From Desulfobacteraceae bacterium (GTDB lineage Bacteria > Desulfobacterota > DSM-4660 > Desulfatiglandales > Desulfatiglandaceae), in contig CP070700.1 of the NCBI GenBank assembly GCA_020349865.1, forward strand, positions 4,049,391 through 4,064,020: DNA of 14,630 nucleotides, written 5' to 3'. The number at the start of each line of letters is the position of its first letter. Position 1 is the stretch's first letter. Below, one piece after another: positions 7,267 to 14,258 of the stretch. Made by a program: the position numbers and the translations under genes. The notes under the pieces are model-generated. The model was not told the origin of the DNA. It did not search any database and was given only the letters and a program-made list of their open reading frames with translations.

Positions 7267-7295
7267 GCCCTAAGGATCTTGAGGATAAAAAAGGG

Positions 7296-7339
7296 AAATC
7301 CCCGGATCGATTCATTTCGGTCCGGGGATTTTTTATTTT
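7296..7339 (+). terminator. Riboswitch-controlled intrinsic terminator, copy 2
   Basis: AAATCCCCGGATCGA pairs with TCGGTCCGGGGATTT as an unbroken 15-pair stem (one G-T) with loop TTCATT, followed by TTTATTTT. It lies between the aptamer and the btuB start and is the likely switching element. It is more regular than copy 1, which has an extra bulged C. Confidence 0.92.
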
Positions 7340-7384
7340 CCGGACCTGGATTGTCACAAAAATCCAAGGAAGGAGGAAAGCGTA

Positions 7385-9379
7385 ATGAAAAAATGGTTGA
7401 GTTTGTTTGTTGTTTTTAATTTTTTGGTTTTGCCGGGATTCAGCCGTGCGGAAGAGAAACAGGCTGATGAGGAAACGGCCATTACAATGGAAGAGGTCGT
7501 CGTAACCGCCACCAGGTATGAAGAAAAAATAGCTACTGTTCCTGCCAACGTAACGGTGATTACCGAAAGGGATATCAAGAATTCCACGGCACATAACATT
7601 CCTGATCTGTTGAGGACACAGGTGGGTCTTCAGGTTTACGATATCACCGGCAATGGTAGAAACTTTAATGTTGATATCCGCGGATTCGGGGAGACCGCAG
7701 GATTAAATACACTGGTATTGGTTGATGGAAGACGGATCAATCAGGCAGATTTGAGCGGGACAGATTGGACGGTTGTTGCCCTTGAGCGGGTAGAAAGAAT
7801 AGAAATTGTCAGAGGCGGAAGAGGAAGTGTCCTCTATGGAGATAATGCTGCAGGAGGTGTTATTAATATCATTACAAAGGAAGGAGATAAGTTCCGCGCA
7901 GGAGGTGAACTCGTCGCCGGAAGTTATGATACATTCAAAACCAGCGCCTCGGTGAGTGGCTCTCTCGACAATTTGTCCTATGCTTTATCAGGCAGTTATC
8001 TGGATTCGGACGGGTATAGGGATAACAGCGACACCGAAGCCAAGGATATTGGTGTGAACCTGAACTACTATTTTGGTGACTTGGTGAGATTCAATCTGAA
8101 GGCAGGCTATCACGAAGACGACACCGGACTCCCCGGAGCGTTGAAAAAGAGCGATCTTGCGGCAGGGGCATCAAGGACGGATTCATTATCACCAGGGGAC
8201 TTTGCCGATGTTGAGGATTACTATGTTCAGGGGGGACCTGAACTTTTCTTTTTCAATGACAGCCTGTTTAAGGTGGATCTTTCTTTCAGAAAAAGAGACT
8301 CACTGACCTTTGCAACATTTAGTGGTGGGAATTTTACCGGTGACACCGAGATTGAAACGGTTGCTGTTTCACCCCAGATTATTTTGAAAGAAAAGATATT
8401 AGGATTTAATAATAGCTTAACCCTTGGTTTTGACTTTGTGGACACAGAAGAGGATATTATAAACACCTCACTATTCTTTGGTTCTCTGACCCAAGGCACA
8501 TTTAAGTTAGAAAAGGTGAACTATGGGTACTATTTCCATGACGAGTTTAGTCTCATGGACAATCTAACACTATCCGGAGGATACCGACGTGATCGGGCAG
8601 AGTTCAAGTTTAAACCCAGCACACCTGACCGGACAAAACTCGATGAAAACCTGTTTACAGCAGGTGTCAATTATAACTTCTACAAGAAGTCCTACGCGTA
8701 TTTCAGTTTTTCGCGGAGTTTCAGATATCCGGTCCTAGATGAGATCTTCAGCTTTTTTACCAGTACCATAAATAAAGACCTGGGTCCTCAAACATCAGAT
8801 GATTACGAATTCGGGATCAGGCATTACTTTACTGACAGCTTCTATGCAAACATAAACCTTTTTCGGATCGACACAAAAGACGAAATCCTTTATAACCCAA
8901 CAAGCTTCGCAAACGAGAATTTGGACGGTAAGACGCGCCGTGACGGTGTGAATATTTCCCTTATCAAAGAATTTGAGAGAGTGACCTTGAGTGGAAGTTA
9001 TACCTATACCGCTGCAACGATAAGGGGAGGTCAATTTGATGGAAAAGATGTGCCAAATGTTCCCAGACACAAGGCAACGTTAGACACCCTGTTTAATGTA
9101 GGAAGAGGATTTGCTATTGCGGTAAATGGGGTTTATATCGGTGAGCGGCCTTTCATAAGTGATTTTTCGAATGATTTTAGTAATCAGGATGATTATGCCA
9201 TTCTTAACACAAAATTCAAATATAACTGGAGACATCTGACAGCCTTTCTGAATGTCAATAACATAACAAATGAAGAATATTCGGAATATGGGGTTCTCGG
9301 TGGTTTCCCTGTTGTGGAGGAAGCATTTTTCCCGTCACCAAAGATCAACTTCCTTCTTGGGATATCGTATAAGTTCTAA
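7385..9379 (+). CDS. btuB: TonB-dependent outer-membrane receptor, BtuB-like corrinoid receptor
   Basis: Outer-membrane beta-barrel that takes up B12-type compounds, 664 residues. Signal peptide at 1-22 (MKKWLSLFVVFNF, cleavage likely after SRA). The TonB box lies at about 36-43 (EEVVVTAT) and the plug at about 47-165, with the hallmark RIEIVRGGRGSVLYGDNAAG (138-157) and GGVINIITK. The remainder is a series of alternating aromatic beta strands ending in ISYKF, with the C-terminal Phe needed for barrel assembly. GGAGG (7372-7376) lies 8 bases before the ATG. The B12 riboswitch upstream is the main reason to call it BtuB-like rather than a siderophore receptor. No terminator is evident after its stop. 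Confidence 0.9.
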   Translation: MKKWLSLFVVFNFLVLPGFSRAEEKQADEETAITMEEVVVTATRYEEKIATVPANVTVITERDIKNSTAHNIPDLLRTQVGLQVYDITGNGRNFNVDIRGFGETAGLNTLVLVDGRRINQADLSGTDWTVVALERVERIEIVRGGRGSVLYGDNAAGGVINIITKEGDKFRAGGELVAGSYDTFKTSASVSGSLDNLSYALSGSYLDSDGYRDNSDTEAKDIGVNLNYYFGDLVRFNLKAGYHEDDTGLPGALKKSDLAAGASRTDSLSPGDFADVEDYYVQGGPELFFFNDSLFKVDLSFRKRDSLTFATFSGGNFTGDTEIETVAVSPQIILKEKILGFNNSLTLGFDFVDTEEDIINTSLFFGSLTQGTFKLEKVNYGYYFHDEFSLMDNLTLSGGYRRDRAEFKFKPSTPDRTKLDENLFTAGVNYNFYKKSYAYFSFSRSFRYPVLDEIFSFFTSTINKDLGPQTSDDYEFGIRHYFTDSFYANINLFRIDTKDEILYNPTSFANENLDGKTRRDGVNISLIKEFERVTLSGSYTYTAATIRGGQFDGKDVPNVPRHKATLDTLFNVGRGFAIAVNGVYIGERPFISDFSNDFSNQDDYAILNTKFKYNWRHLTAFLNVNNITNEEYSEYGVLGGFPVVEEAFFPSPKINFLLGISYKF

Positions 9380-9415
9380 ATGAACTCTTTCTATTATAAT
9401 CTCTTTTCCATGTAA

Positions 9416-9559
9416 GACCTGCCGGATTTCATGCAGGAGAAGTTAGAAGGTGCTAAGATGATCATTGCAGGCAGAATGGCAGATCCCAAGGTCATAGAGG
9501 AGGCTCGCCCGGTAATGGAGATGAAGGGGATAAAACATTACCGTTGGCGAGGATTATAA
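9416..9559 (+). pseudogene. Remnant of a corrinoid adenosyltransferase (C-terminal end only)
   Basis: The frame between stops at 9413-9415 and 9557-9559 reads MQEKLEGAKMIIAGRMADPK then VIEEARPVMEMKGIKHYRWRG. It aligns with the C-terminus of the CobO-type domain at the left of this window (LMEEKPENVELVLSG and HPDVIEASKTVIEMREIKHP). The ATP-binding portion is absent; upstream is the end of btuB. The piece lacks the usual KARRGIEF end. It could be translated as a roughly 42-residue peptide from ATG 9431, but a decayed gene is the simpler reading. Confidence 0.6.
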
Positions 9560-9707
9560 TTTGAGCCTGATGCAGGCCTGCCCGCCATATGGCAGGGGGG
9601 TATTGGAAAAATAACAGTTTTCGGTCGGGCACTGGATACAGGACCATCGAAGAGACCGGCCTCGGCATTTTGAGGCGCAACTTTGCTAAAATGGGAATGG
9701 GCGGGAA
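9560..9707 (+). other. Spacer before cobQ with a short inverted repeat
   Basis: CCTGCC (9577-9582) and GGCAGG (9591-9596) can form a 6-pair hairpin, without a following T run. No riboswitch is seen here, so cobQ may depend on readthrough from btuB or on an unrecognised promoter. No convincing gene was found. Confidence 0.35.
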
Positions 9708-11207
9708 ATGGCTAAAGCCATCATGTTTTTGGGAACCGGCAGCGATGTGGGAAAGTCCATCGCAACGACGGCGTTTTGCCGGATATTCAAGAGAAAGGGC
9801 TATAAAGTCACGCCTTTTAAGGCCCAGAACATGTCCAATAATTCCTACGTCACCATAGAGGGTGGGGAAATCGGTCGTGCACAGGTGGTTCAGGCCGAAG
9901 CCGCCGGCGTGCTGCCCTCAGTGCATATAAATCCCATCCTGTTAAAACCTTCCACGGAGCAGGGTTCCCAGATTATCCTCCACGGGAAGGTATTTGGTCA
10001 AATGGGGGCCTCAGCGTACCATGAGTTCAAACCCCGACTGAAAAATGCTGTTATGGAATCCTATGGACGGCTGGCCAGGGAATATGAACTCCTTGTCATG
10101 GAAGGGGCGGGCAGTTGCTGTGAGATGAACCTCAAGGAGAATGACCTGGTAAATTTTTACATGGCAAAAAAAGTGGGTGCTCCCTGCATTCTGGTTGCGG
10201 ATATTGATCGGGGAGGCGTTTTTGCCCAGATCATCGGCAGCTATCATCTTATGACAAGAAAAGAGAGAGACCTTACCGTTGGATTCTTGATCAACAAGTT
10301 CCGTGGTGATCCTCGGCTTTTTTTCTCGGGGATAGAATATATTGAGAAGAGGACCGGCAAGCCGGTTTTAGGCCTTGTCCCGTTCTATCAAAATATTCAT
10401 ATTGATTCCGAAGACTCGGTCGCGGTCCAGGAAGATAAACGGAAGCGCAGGCCGGTTGGTCCAAATACCGTTAATATAGGTGTGGTGGGGCTTCCTTCCA
10501 TTTCCAATTTTACGGATCTTGAGATTCTCGAAAGGGAGCCGGATGTGGTGATCAATTACCTCTTTCGGGCACGAGAGTTTTCAAACCAATATGACTGCCT
10601 CATCTTGCCGGGCGCAAAAAACGTAATGGAAGATGCCGTATGGCTGGGCCGGACCGGGTGGAAACGAGTCATTTCAAGGTTGGCTAAAGGGGGAGGTAGA
10701 GTTCTCGGCATCTGCGGGGGCTACCAGCTCTTGGGAAAATTGATTAGAGATCCTGCCGGGGTGGAATCGCAACGGAAAGCGGTAAGGGGACTCAATCTCC
10801 TTCCTGTAGACACAACACTTGAGGAACAAAAAATAGTTCGCAAGGTGACAGGGACCTGTTTAATAAACGGGAAACGGATCAGGGGCTATGAGATACATAT
10901 GGGCAGGAGTAGGACCCTGAATCGCAGCGGAGAGCCTTTCCTGATGATACATGCTCCGGGTGGTAAGAGAACCTGGACGGATGGGTGGACGGTAAACTCG
11001 GGGCAGATTTCGGGCACCTATGTCCACGGCATACTGGACTCCCCCGGTTTCAGGGGTGAGCTTCTCAATGTCCTGAGAAGGGATAAAGGCCTGAAAGAGA
11101 GAGCGTCCAAACAGGGGAGGCTTGCGCGTTTTTACCAGTATGACCGCCTTGCCGATCACTTTGAGGCCCATTGTGATGTGAAAAAGATTCTTTCTTATCT
11201 GCGGTGA
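9708..11207 (+). CDS. cobQ: Cobyric acid synthase (adenosylcobyrate amidotransferase)
   Basis: CobQ (CbiP) amidates four side chains of adenosylcobyrinic acid a,c-diamide using glutamine and ATP. It has 499 residues, normal for the family. The N-terminal synthetase domain starts MAKAIMFLGTGSDVGKS (P-loop-like, 9-17) and contains PFKAQNMSNNSYVT (36-49), QAEAAGV (62-68), NPILLKP (75-81) and MEGAGS (131-136). The C-terminal class I glutamine amidotransferase domain has LPGAKNVMEDAVWL (300-313), the nucleophile Cys336 in GICGGYQLLG, and His440 in GTYVHGIL. The start at ATG 9708 is forced, because an in-frame TAA (9687-9689) lies just upstream; the ribosome binding site GGGCGGG is weak. It stands on the same strand as btuB, 328 bases later. 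Confidence 0.96.
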   Translation: MAKAIMFLGTGSDVGKSIATTAFCRIFKRKGYKVTPFKAQNMSNNSYVTIEGGEIGRAQVVQAEAAGVLPSVHINPILLKPSTEQGSQIILHGKVFGQMGASAYHEFKPRLKNAVMESYGRLAREYELLVMEGAGSCCEMNLKENDLVNFYMAKKVGAPCILVADIDRGGVFAQIIGSYHLMTRKERDLTVGFLINKFRGDPRLFFSGIEYIEKRTGKPVLGLVPFYQNIHIDSEDSVAVQEDKRKRRPVGPNTVNIGVVGLPSISNFTDLEILEREPDVVINYLFRAREFSNQYDCLILPGAKNVMEDAVWLGRTGWKRVISRLAKGGGRVLGICGGYQLLGKLIRDPAGVESQRKAVRGLNLLPVDTTLEEQKIVRKVTGTCLINGKRIRGYEIHMGRSRTLNRSGEPFLMIHAPGGKRTWTDGWTVNSGQISGTYVHGILDSPGFRGELLNVLRRDKGLKERASKQGRLARFYQYDRLADHFEAHCDVKKILSYLR

Positions 11208-11295
11208 AATAAATATTTCCGGTAACAGTTTAGCGCTTTGAAAACAGTGTAAAAAGGGCCGTAGGCTTGATCTTGCGAAACCGGGAACGCGCCCC

Positions 11296-11370
11296 AAAGA
11301 AAAATTATCTCATTTCAGTATGGACACGACCTAAGGGCAAAGTCCCTGTCTTTCAGTATTAAACCCAGAC
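11296..11370 (+). repeat. Dispersed intergenic repeat between cobQ and usp
   Basis: AAAGAAAAATTATCTC...GTATGGACAC and the following CCTGTCTTTCAGTATTAAACCC resemble 1735-1806. The last part (CTGTC, then AAACCCAGA-TGTGCAG) resembles 14539-14566. Three related but diverged copies in 14.6 kb suggest a repeat family. It runs into the hairpin at 11363-11402. Confidence 0.4.
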
Positions 11371-11402
11371 TGTGCAGCAGGAGACTACTGCACAATCTGG
11401 GT
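11363..11402 (-). terminator. Long hairpin at the 3' end of usp, likely terminator or repeat-derived
   Basis: Read on the complement, ACCCAGATTGTGCAGTAG pairs with CTGCTGCACAGTCTGGGT around the loop TCTC: 18 pairs, of which two are G-U. On the + strand these two positions would be C-A mismatches, so the structure fits an RNA made from the complement. It begins inside the usp stop codon and is followed by TTTAAT, a weak U run. It probably ends usp transcription. The same arm sequence occurs at 14549-14566. Confidence 0.55.
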
Positions 11403-11866
11403 CAAATTCCTCCCTTGGTGCCCGGCGCCCGTACCATTAAAACGGGCACATTTGCAGAGCGGAGGATCTTATCAGCTACGCTTCCCCTGACCCACCGCGT
11501 AACGCCAGAACGCCCATGAGTTGCTATAAGAATAAGATCGATGTCATTATTCTCTGCGTAATCGATAAGGCTTTCCGTTATCCTCCCAACAAGAACCTCC
11601 AAGTGTAATTCCGTCCCCTCATGTTTGAGTCGATTCTTTATCTGGTCAAGGTAGTCTTTGGCCTCAGATTTCCTGGCTGATTCCGCTTCCTCATAAATTT
11701 CAGGGCTGATAGAAACTTCTCCATAATAAGATGCCGCAGGTGGTCCCACCACACGCACTAATACGACATTAGTTACGTGGCATCCCTTTATGAAACCTTC
11801 CACATGAGGGAGAACGCACTCAGCCACTTCCGAGCCGTCTAATGGAACCATAATCTTTTCATACAT
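11402..11866 (-). CDS. Universal stress protein, UspA family
   Basis: Small cytoplasmic alpha/beta nucleotide-binding protein, 154 residues, typical single-domain length. It starts MYEKIMVPLDGSEVAECVLP, with the conserved VPLDGS at 7-12. Near the end, IATHGRSGVTRWVRGSVADK (114-133) matches the ATP-binding GxxGx9G(S/T) motif except that the first Gly is Ala (ATHG), a common variant. The C-terminus VPVLMVR is typical. On the complement strand GGAGG (11875-11879) lies 8 bases before the ATG. The exact role cannot be told; family members act in stress survival or energy-state sensing. It is transcribed toward cobQ and may share a transcript with the small upstream frame at 11937-12059. Confidence 0.92.
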   Translation of the reverse strand: MYEKIMVPLDGSEVAECVLPHVEGFIKGCHVTNVVLVRVVGPPAASYYGEVSISPEIYEEAESARKSEAKDYLDQIKNRLKHEGTELHLEVLVGRITESLIDYAENNDIDLILIATHGRSGVTRWVRGSVADKILRSANVPVLMVRAPGTKGGI

Positions 11867-11936
11867 TTTCCCGACCTCCTTTCGCCCCTAAGTTTTTAAT
11901 TGAATATTGTGAGGGACACTTGATAGTGCCTTTATT

Positions 11937-12059
11937 TCATTTACGGATGAGCACTAACTCTGTAAGGAATGTAATTCTATCAAAAGAGTTCAGCTCCCAA
12001 TAGGACAGACAATATCCCGTTAAAAGCAGGAAAAACATATTTTGAGGGGGTTTCTCCAT
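11937..12059 (-). CDS. Candidate small protein of 40 residues upstream of usp
   Basis: A frame beginning MEKPPQNMFFLLLTGYCLSY and ending ...TELVLIRK. An AAGGAGG ribosome binding site (GGAGG core at 12067-12071 on the complement) stands 7 bases before the ATG, as good as any in this window. Residues 8-21 are hydrophobic and could insert in or touch the membrane. It ends 70 bases before usp on the same strand, suggesting a shared transcript. No family was recognised. The alternative is a chance frame or a regulatory leader peptide. Confidence 0.45.
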   Translation of the reverse strand: MEKPPQNMFFLLLTGYCLSYWELNSFDRITFLTELVLIRK

Positions 12060-12109
12060 CGGGCAACCTCCTTAAAAGAGGTGATTAGATTGGAAGGATA
12101 TTAATGATA

Positions 12110-12138
12110 ATGAAACGATAAACAGGCAAAGAAGTCAA
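12110..12138 (-). promoter_or_regulatory. Possible promoter for the small frame and usp
   Basis: On the complement, TTGACT (12133-12138) is followed after 17 bases by TTTCAT (12110-12115), about 50 bases ahead of the small frame's ATG. The -10 box matches the consensus at four of six positions. Confidence 0.35.
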
Positions 12139-12169
12139 GGAGATTTCACGGTTCATCCGGTAAAAATTC

Positions 12170-12198
12170 TTGACAAATTAGCTGATTTTAGTTAATTT
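12170..12198 (+). promoter_or_regulatory. Possible promoter toward the prenyltransferase gene
   Basis: A perfect -35 TTGACA (12170-12175), 17 bases, then TAATTT (12193-12198), a weak -10. It would give a leader of about 130 bases before the ATG at 12334. The rest of 12199-12333 shows no gene, no riboswitch and no clear terminator. Confidence 0.4.
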
Positions 12199-12333
12199 TT
12201 GCGAAGTCTTCAAAATGGATGTTTTTAACATTAGACTCCATCCGGCTTGCTGCAAGGCAGTTGATTTTTTATGCTGACAGCCGATTGCTGAATTCTGCAG
12301 CCCCTGGGGATTCTTATCATTTAGATTGCTGAT

Positions 12334-13224
12334 ATGATACGTATGTACAAAACCTGGTTTCTGGCCTCCCGGCCCTGGTCGTTTACCATGTCCTGGATTT
12401 CGGTCAGCGTCGGGGCTGCGCTGGCCGCCCTGGACGGACCCTTTTCCTGGACGCTTTACCTACTGACGCTGCTGGGAACCATTTTGATCCACGCAGCCAC
12501 CAATCTGATCAACGACTATTACGATGTGCGCAGCGGCGTGGATAAAAGGGATGTTTCCACCGCCCGGTATCGTCCTCATCCCTTAATTGAAGGCACCCTG
12601 ACCTTGAAAGGGGTGCGTAATGCCGCGTGGGTGCTTTACGTACTGGCGGCAGGTATCGGTTTCTATCTGGCGCTACAGAGAGGGTGGGCCATACTTGGCC
12701 TGGCGCTCGCTGGGGCGTTTTTTAGCCTCACCTACACGGCACCGCCGCTTAAATACAAATACCGTGCTCTCGGAGAAATCGGCGTTTTTTTTATGTGGGG
12801 GCCGGTGATTGTTGAAGGAGCCTATTTCGTCCAACAGCAGGTTTTCAGTCTGGCGGCCTTGTGGGTTTCGCTTCCCTTTGGAACTTTGGTGGCCCTGGTG
12901 TTGCTGGCCAATAATTTGCGCGATGTCAAGCATGACGGGCGGGAAGGGATAGCCACCCTCCCCATGCTTCTCGGCAAGCGTCAAGGACGCATACTATACC
13001 TGGGCCTGATCGTCCTGGCATATCTGGCCGTCGTGGTCATGTCGGTACTGGGGCCGCTGGCCCTCTGGTCATTGATCGTCCTTGTTTCCCTGCCCACAGC
13101 CTTCAAGCTCTTCAAGACGGTTGCCCGAGAACTGCCCATCGATGCCGATGCGCGCACCGCCCAGCTTGACACAGTTTTCGGTGTGCTTCTGGTGATTTCC
13201 ATCGTCCTGAATCGGATGGTATGA
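12334..13224 (+). CDS. menA: UbiA-family prenyltransferase, MenA-like (1,4-dihydroxy-2-naphthoate prenyltransferase)
   Basis: Integral membrane enzyme that attaches a polyprenyl tail to an aromatic ring; the MenA branch makes demethylmenaquinone. It has 296 residues, typical length, with about eight or nine hydrophobic segments. The two Asp-rich motifs that bind prenyl diphosphate through Mg are NLINDYYD (57-64) and NNLRDVKHDGREG (193-205). TYTAPPLKYKYRALGE (133-148) is also characteristic. The second motif resembles MenA more than UbiA, but no other menaquinone gene is present to confirm it. There are two in-frame ATGs (12334 and 12343), neither with a good ribosome binding site. The gene looks richer in G and C than the B12 genes, which may mean a different origin. 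It overlaps the next gene by 4 bases. Confidence 0.82.
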   Translation: MIRMYKTWFLASRPWSFTMSWISVSVGAALAALDGPFSWTLYLLTLLGTILIHAATNLINDYYDVRSGVDKRDVSTARYRPHPLIEGTLTLKGVRNAAWVLYVLAAGIGFYLALQRGWAILGLALAGAFFSLTYTAPPLKYKYRALGEIGVFFMWGPVIVEGAYFVQQQVFSLAALWVSLPFGTLVALVLLANNLRDVKHDGREGIATLPMLLGKRQGRILYLGLIVLAYLAVVVMSVLGPLALWSLIVLVSLPTAFKLFKTVARELPIDADARTAQLDTVFGVLLVISIVLNRMV

Positions 13225-13847
13225 AAAATCACGACACCCACCCGGGCCCGCTCCTTATTACGGGCATTCTGGCCGCCATCCTGTGGTTTGTCACCTTTCG
13301 TGTGCCGATTGGCAATTTCTGGATCAAGATCGCCGTTTCCTCATCGCTCCTGGCCCTTTCCGCTTTATGGCTGAGTAAAGGCTATGAAGTTACAATCCGT
13401 TTCAATCGCAGGGCGTTCGCGGTCGGGCTCGCGTCGGCCGCATTCCTGTACGCCGTTTTCCGGATTGGACAAACCGTTTCCCAAAACATTTTTCCCTTTG
13501 CCGAACAACAGATTGGCGGGATTTACACTATTGGTGAAGGGACGCCCCTGTGGGTCATTGCCCTGTTGCTGTTTTTTATCACCGGGCCGGCAGAGGAATT
13601 CTACTGGCGGGGTTTCCTTCAACACCGGCTCGCCCGTCGTTTTGGAGGGTGGCAGGGCTGGCTGATGGGTACCGGAATCTACGCCGGTGTCCACGTTTTT
13701 GCGTGGAATTTCATGCTGGTTGGCGCAGCCGGGGTAGCCGGCCTTTTCTGGGGGTTGCTGTACTGGCGGCTGGGCAACTTGGCTCCGGTGATCATCTCTC
13801 ATGCCGTATGGAGTGTCTGCATATTTGCAATTTTCCCCACAATGTAA
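13221..13847 (+). CDS. CPBP (CAAX protease/bacteriocin-processing) family intramembrane metalloprotease
   Basis: Polytopic membrane protein of 208 residues. The CPBP family motifs are present in order: EEFYWRGFLQ (125-134, EExxxR with Glu125, Glu126, Arg130), then GVHVFAWNF (156-164, His158) and ISHAVW (192-197, His194), the expected metal-ligand and catalytic residues. Members cleave substrates within the membrane; the substrate here is unknown. It starts in an ATGA overlap with the prenyltransferase gene and shares its G+C-rich composition, so the two are probably one unit. Whether they act in one pathway is not shown by the sequence. Confidence 0.88.
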   Translation: MKNHDTHPGPLLITGILAAILWFVTFRVPIGNFWIKIAVSSSLLALSALWLSKGYEVTIRFNRRAFAVGLASAAFLYAVFRIGQTVSQNIFPFAEQQIGGIYTIGEGTPLWVIALLLFFITGPAEEFYWRGFLQHRLARRFGGWQGWLMGTGIYAGVHVFAWNFMLVGAAGVAGLFWGLLYWRLGNLAPVIISHAVWSVCIFAIFPTM

Positions 13848-13876
13848 AAAGGTTGTTGAAATGGCAATCTTCTCAG

Positions 13877-13902
13877 AAGGGGGAATATAGGATGTCCCCC
13901 TT
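13877..13902 (+). promoter_or_regulatory. Hairpin enclosing a ribosome binding site and start codon
   Basis: AAGGGGGA (13877-13884) and TCCCCCTT (13895-13902) are perfect complements, 8 pairs, with the loop ATATAGGATG holding an ATG at 13892-13894. AAGGGGG would be the ribosome binding site of that ATG, so folding would hide it. Only three Ts follow, making a terminator for the upstream pair less likely. Confidence 0.45.
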
Positions 13903-14130
13903 TCCGCGCGAGGGGATGATAAATTTGAAGGCCAGATTCAGCTCGTTGCCTCCGAATTTAAGTGCGCATGTGGCGGTTGCGGGGAGCTTCCCCTGGTTGA
14001 GTGCGACTGTAAAATGCCGCGGGGCGCCCTGGAGGAGAAAGCTTTTATTCGTGCAAAGCTGGAGGAAGGATTATCTGTCGAGAGCGTGATCCGATTGGTT
14101 GATGAAATGTATGGACACAGGATAGTGTAA
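13892..14130 (+). pseudogene. Frameshifted or truncated CcmH-like Cys-rich protein
   Basis: The frame 13891-14130 (79 codons) encodes FEGQIQLVASEFKCACGGCG, then ELPLVECDCKMPRG and AFIRAKLEEGLSVESVIRLV. It resembles the small CcmH/NrfF-like proteins of cytochrome c assembly, with a CxCGGC...CxC cluster of five Cys (25, 27, 30, 38, 40 of the frame). No start codon fits this frame near its beginning: TAG stands at 13888-13890. ATG 13892, with AAGGGGG eight bases upstream, is in the neighbouring frame. One extra C in the C5 run at 13896-13900 would fuse them as MSPLSARGDDKFEGQ. So it is either a real one-base deletion, a sequence error, or a 5'-truncated remnant. No signal peptide is visible. The family call is tentative. 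Confidence 0.58.
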
Positions 14131-14143
14131 TAGAACCCGAGTA

Positions 14144-14165
14144 CCAAATGAAGATATTTGGCTTT
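14144..14165 (+). terminator. Weak terminator-like hairpin after the CcmH-like frame
   Basis: CCAAAT (14144-14149) and ATTTGG (14156-14161) with a six-base loop, followed by CTTTTCC, 14 bases after the stop. The stem is short and AT-rich, so function is uncertain. Confidence 0.3.
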
Positions 14166-14258
14166 TCCTTGCCGGACCTCATTTCAAATAAATAGGGTCA
14201 CCCATTAAAAGGCCCTGATTTCAGAGGCGAGCTTCCCCATCTGCGATAAAAAACCACT

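Noticed and set aside
9589..9858. 89-codon open frame overlapping the start of cobQ
   Set aside because: Most of it overlaps cobQ in another frame and the upstream 40 codons match no family I know; probably chance.
13888..13890. TAG read as a recoded (pyrrolysine or suppressed) codon joining ATG 13861 to the Cys-rich domain
   Set aside because: No downstream element or recoding genes are visible, and a one-base change in the C run explains the frame better.
13550..14089. 179-codon open frame across the protease end and the CcmH-like region
   Set aside because: It is out of frame with two recognisable domains, and its own translation shows no family features.
14219..14256. Resemblance of TTCAGAGGCGAGCTTC to the FRGELL part of cobQ
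   Set aside because: Too short, and no similarity extends on either side.
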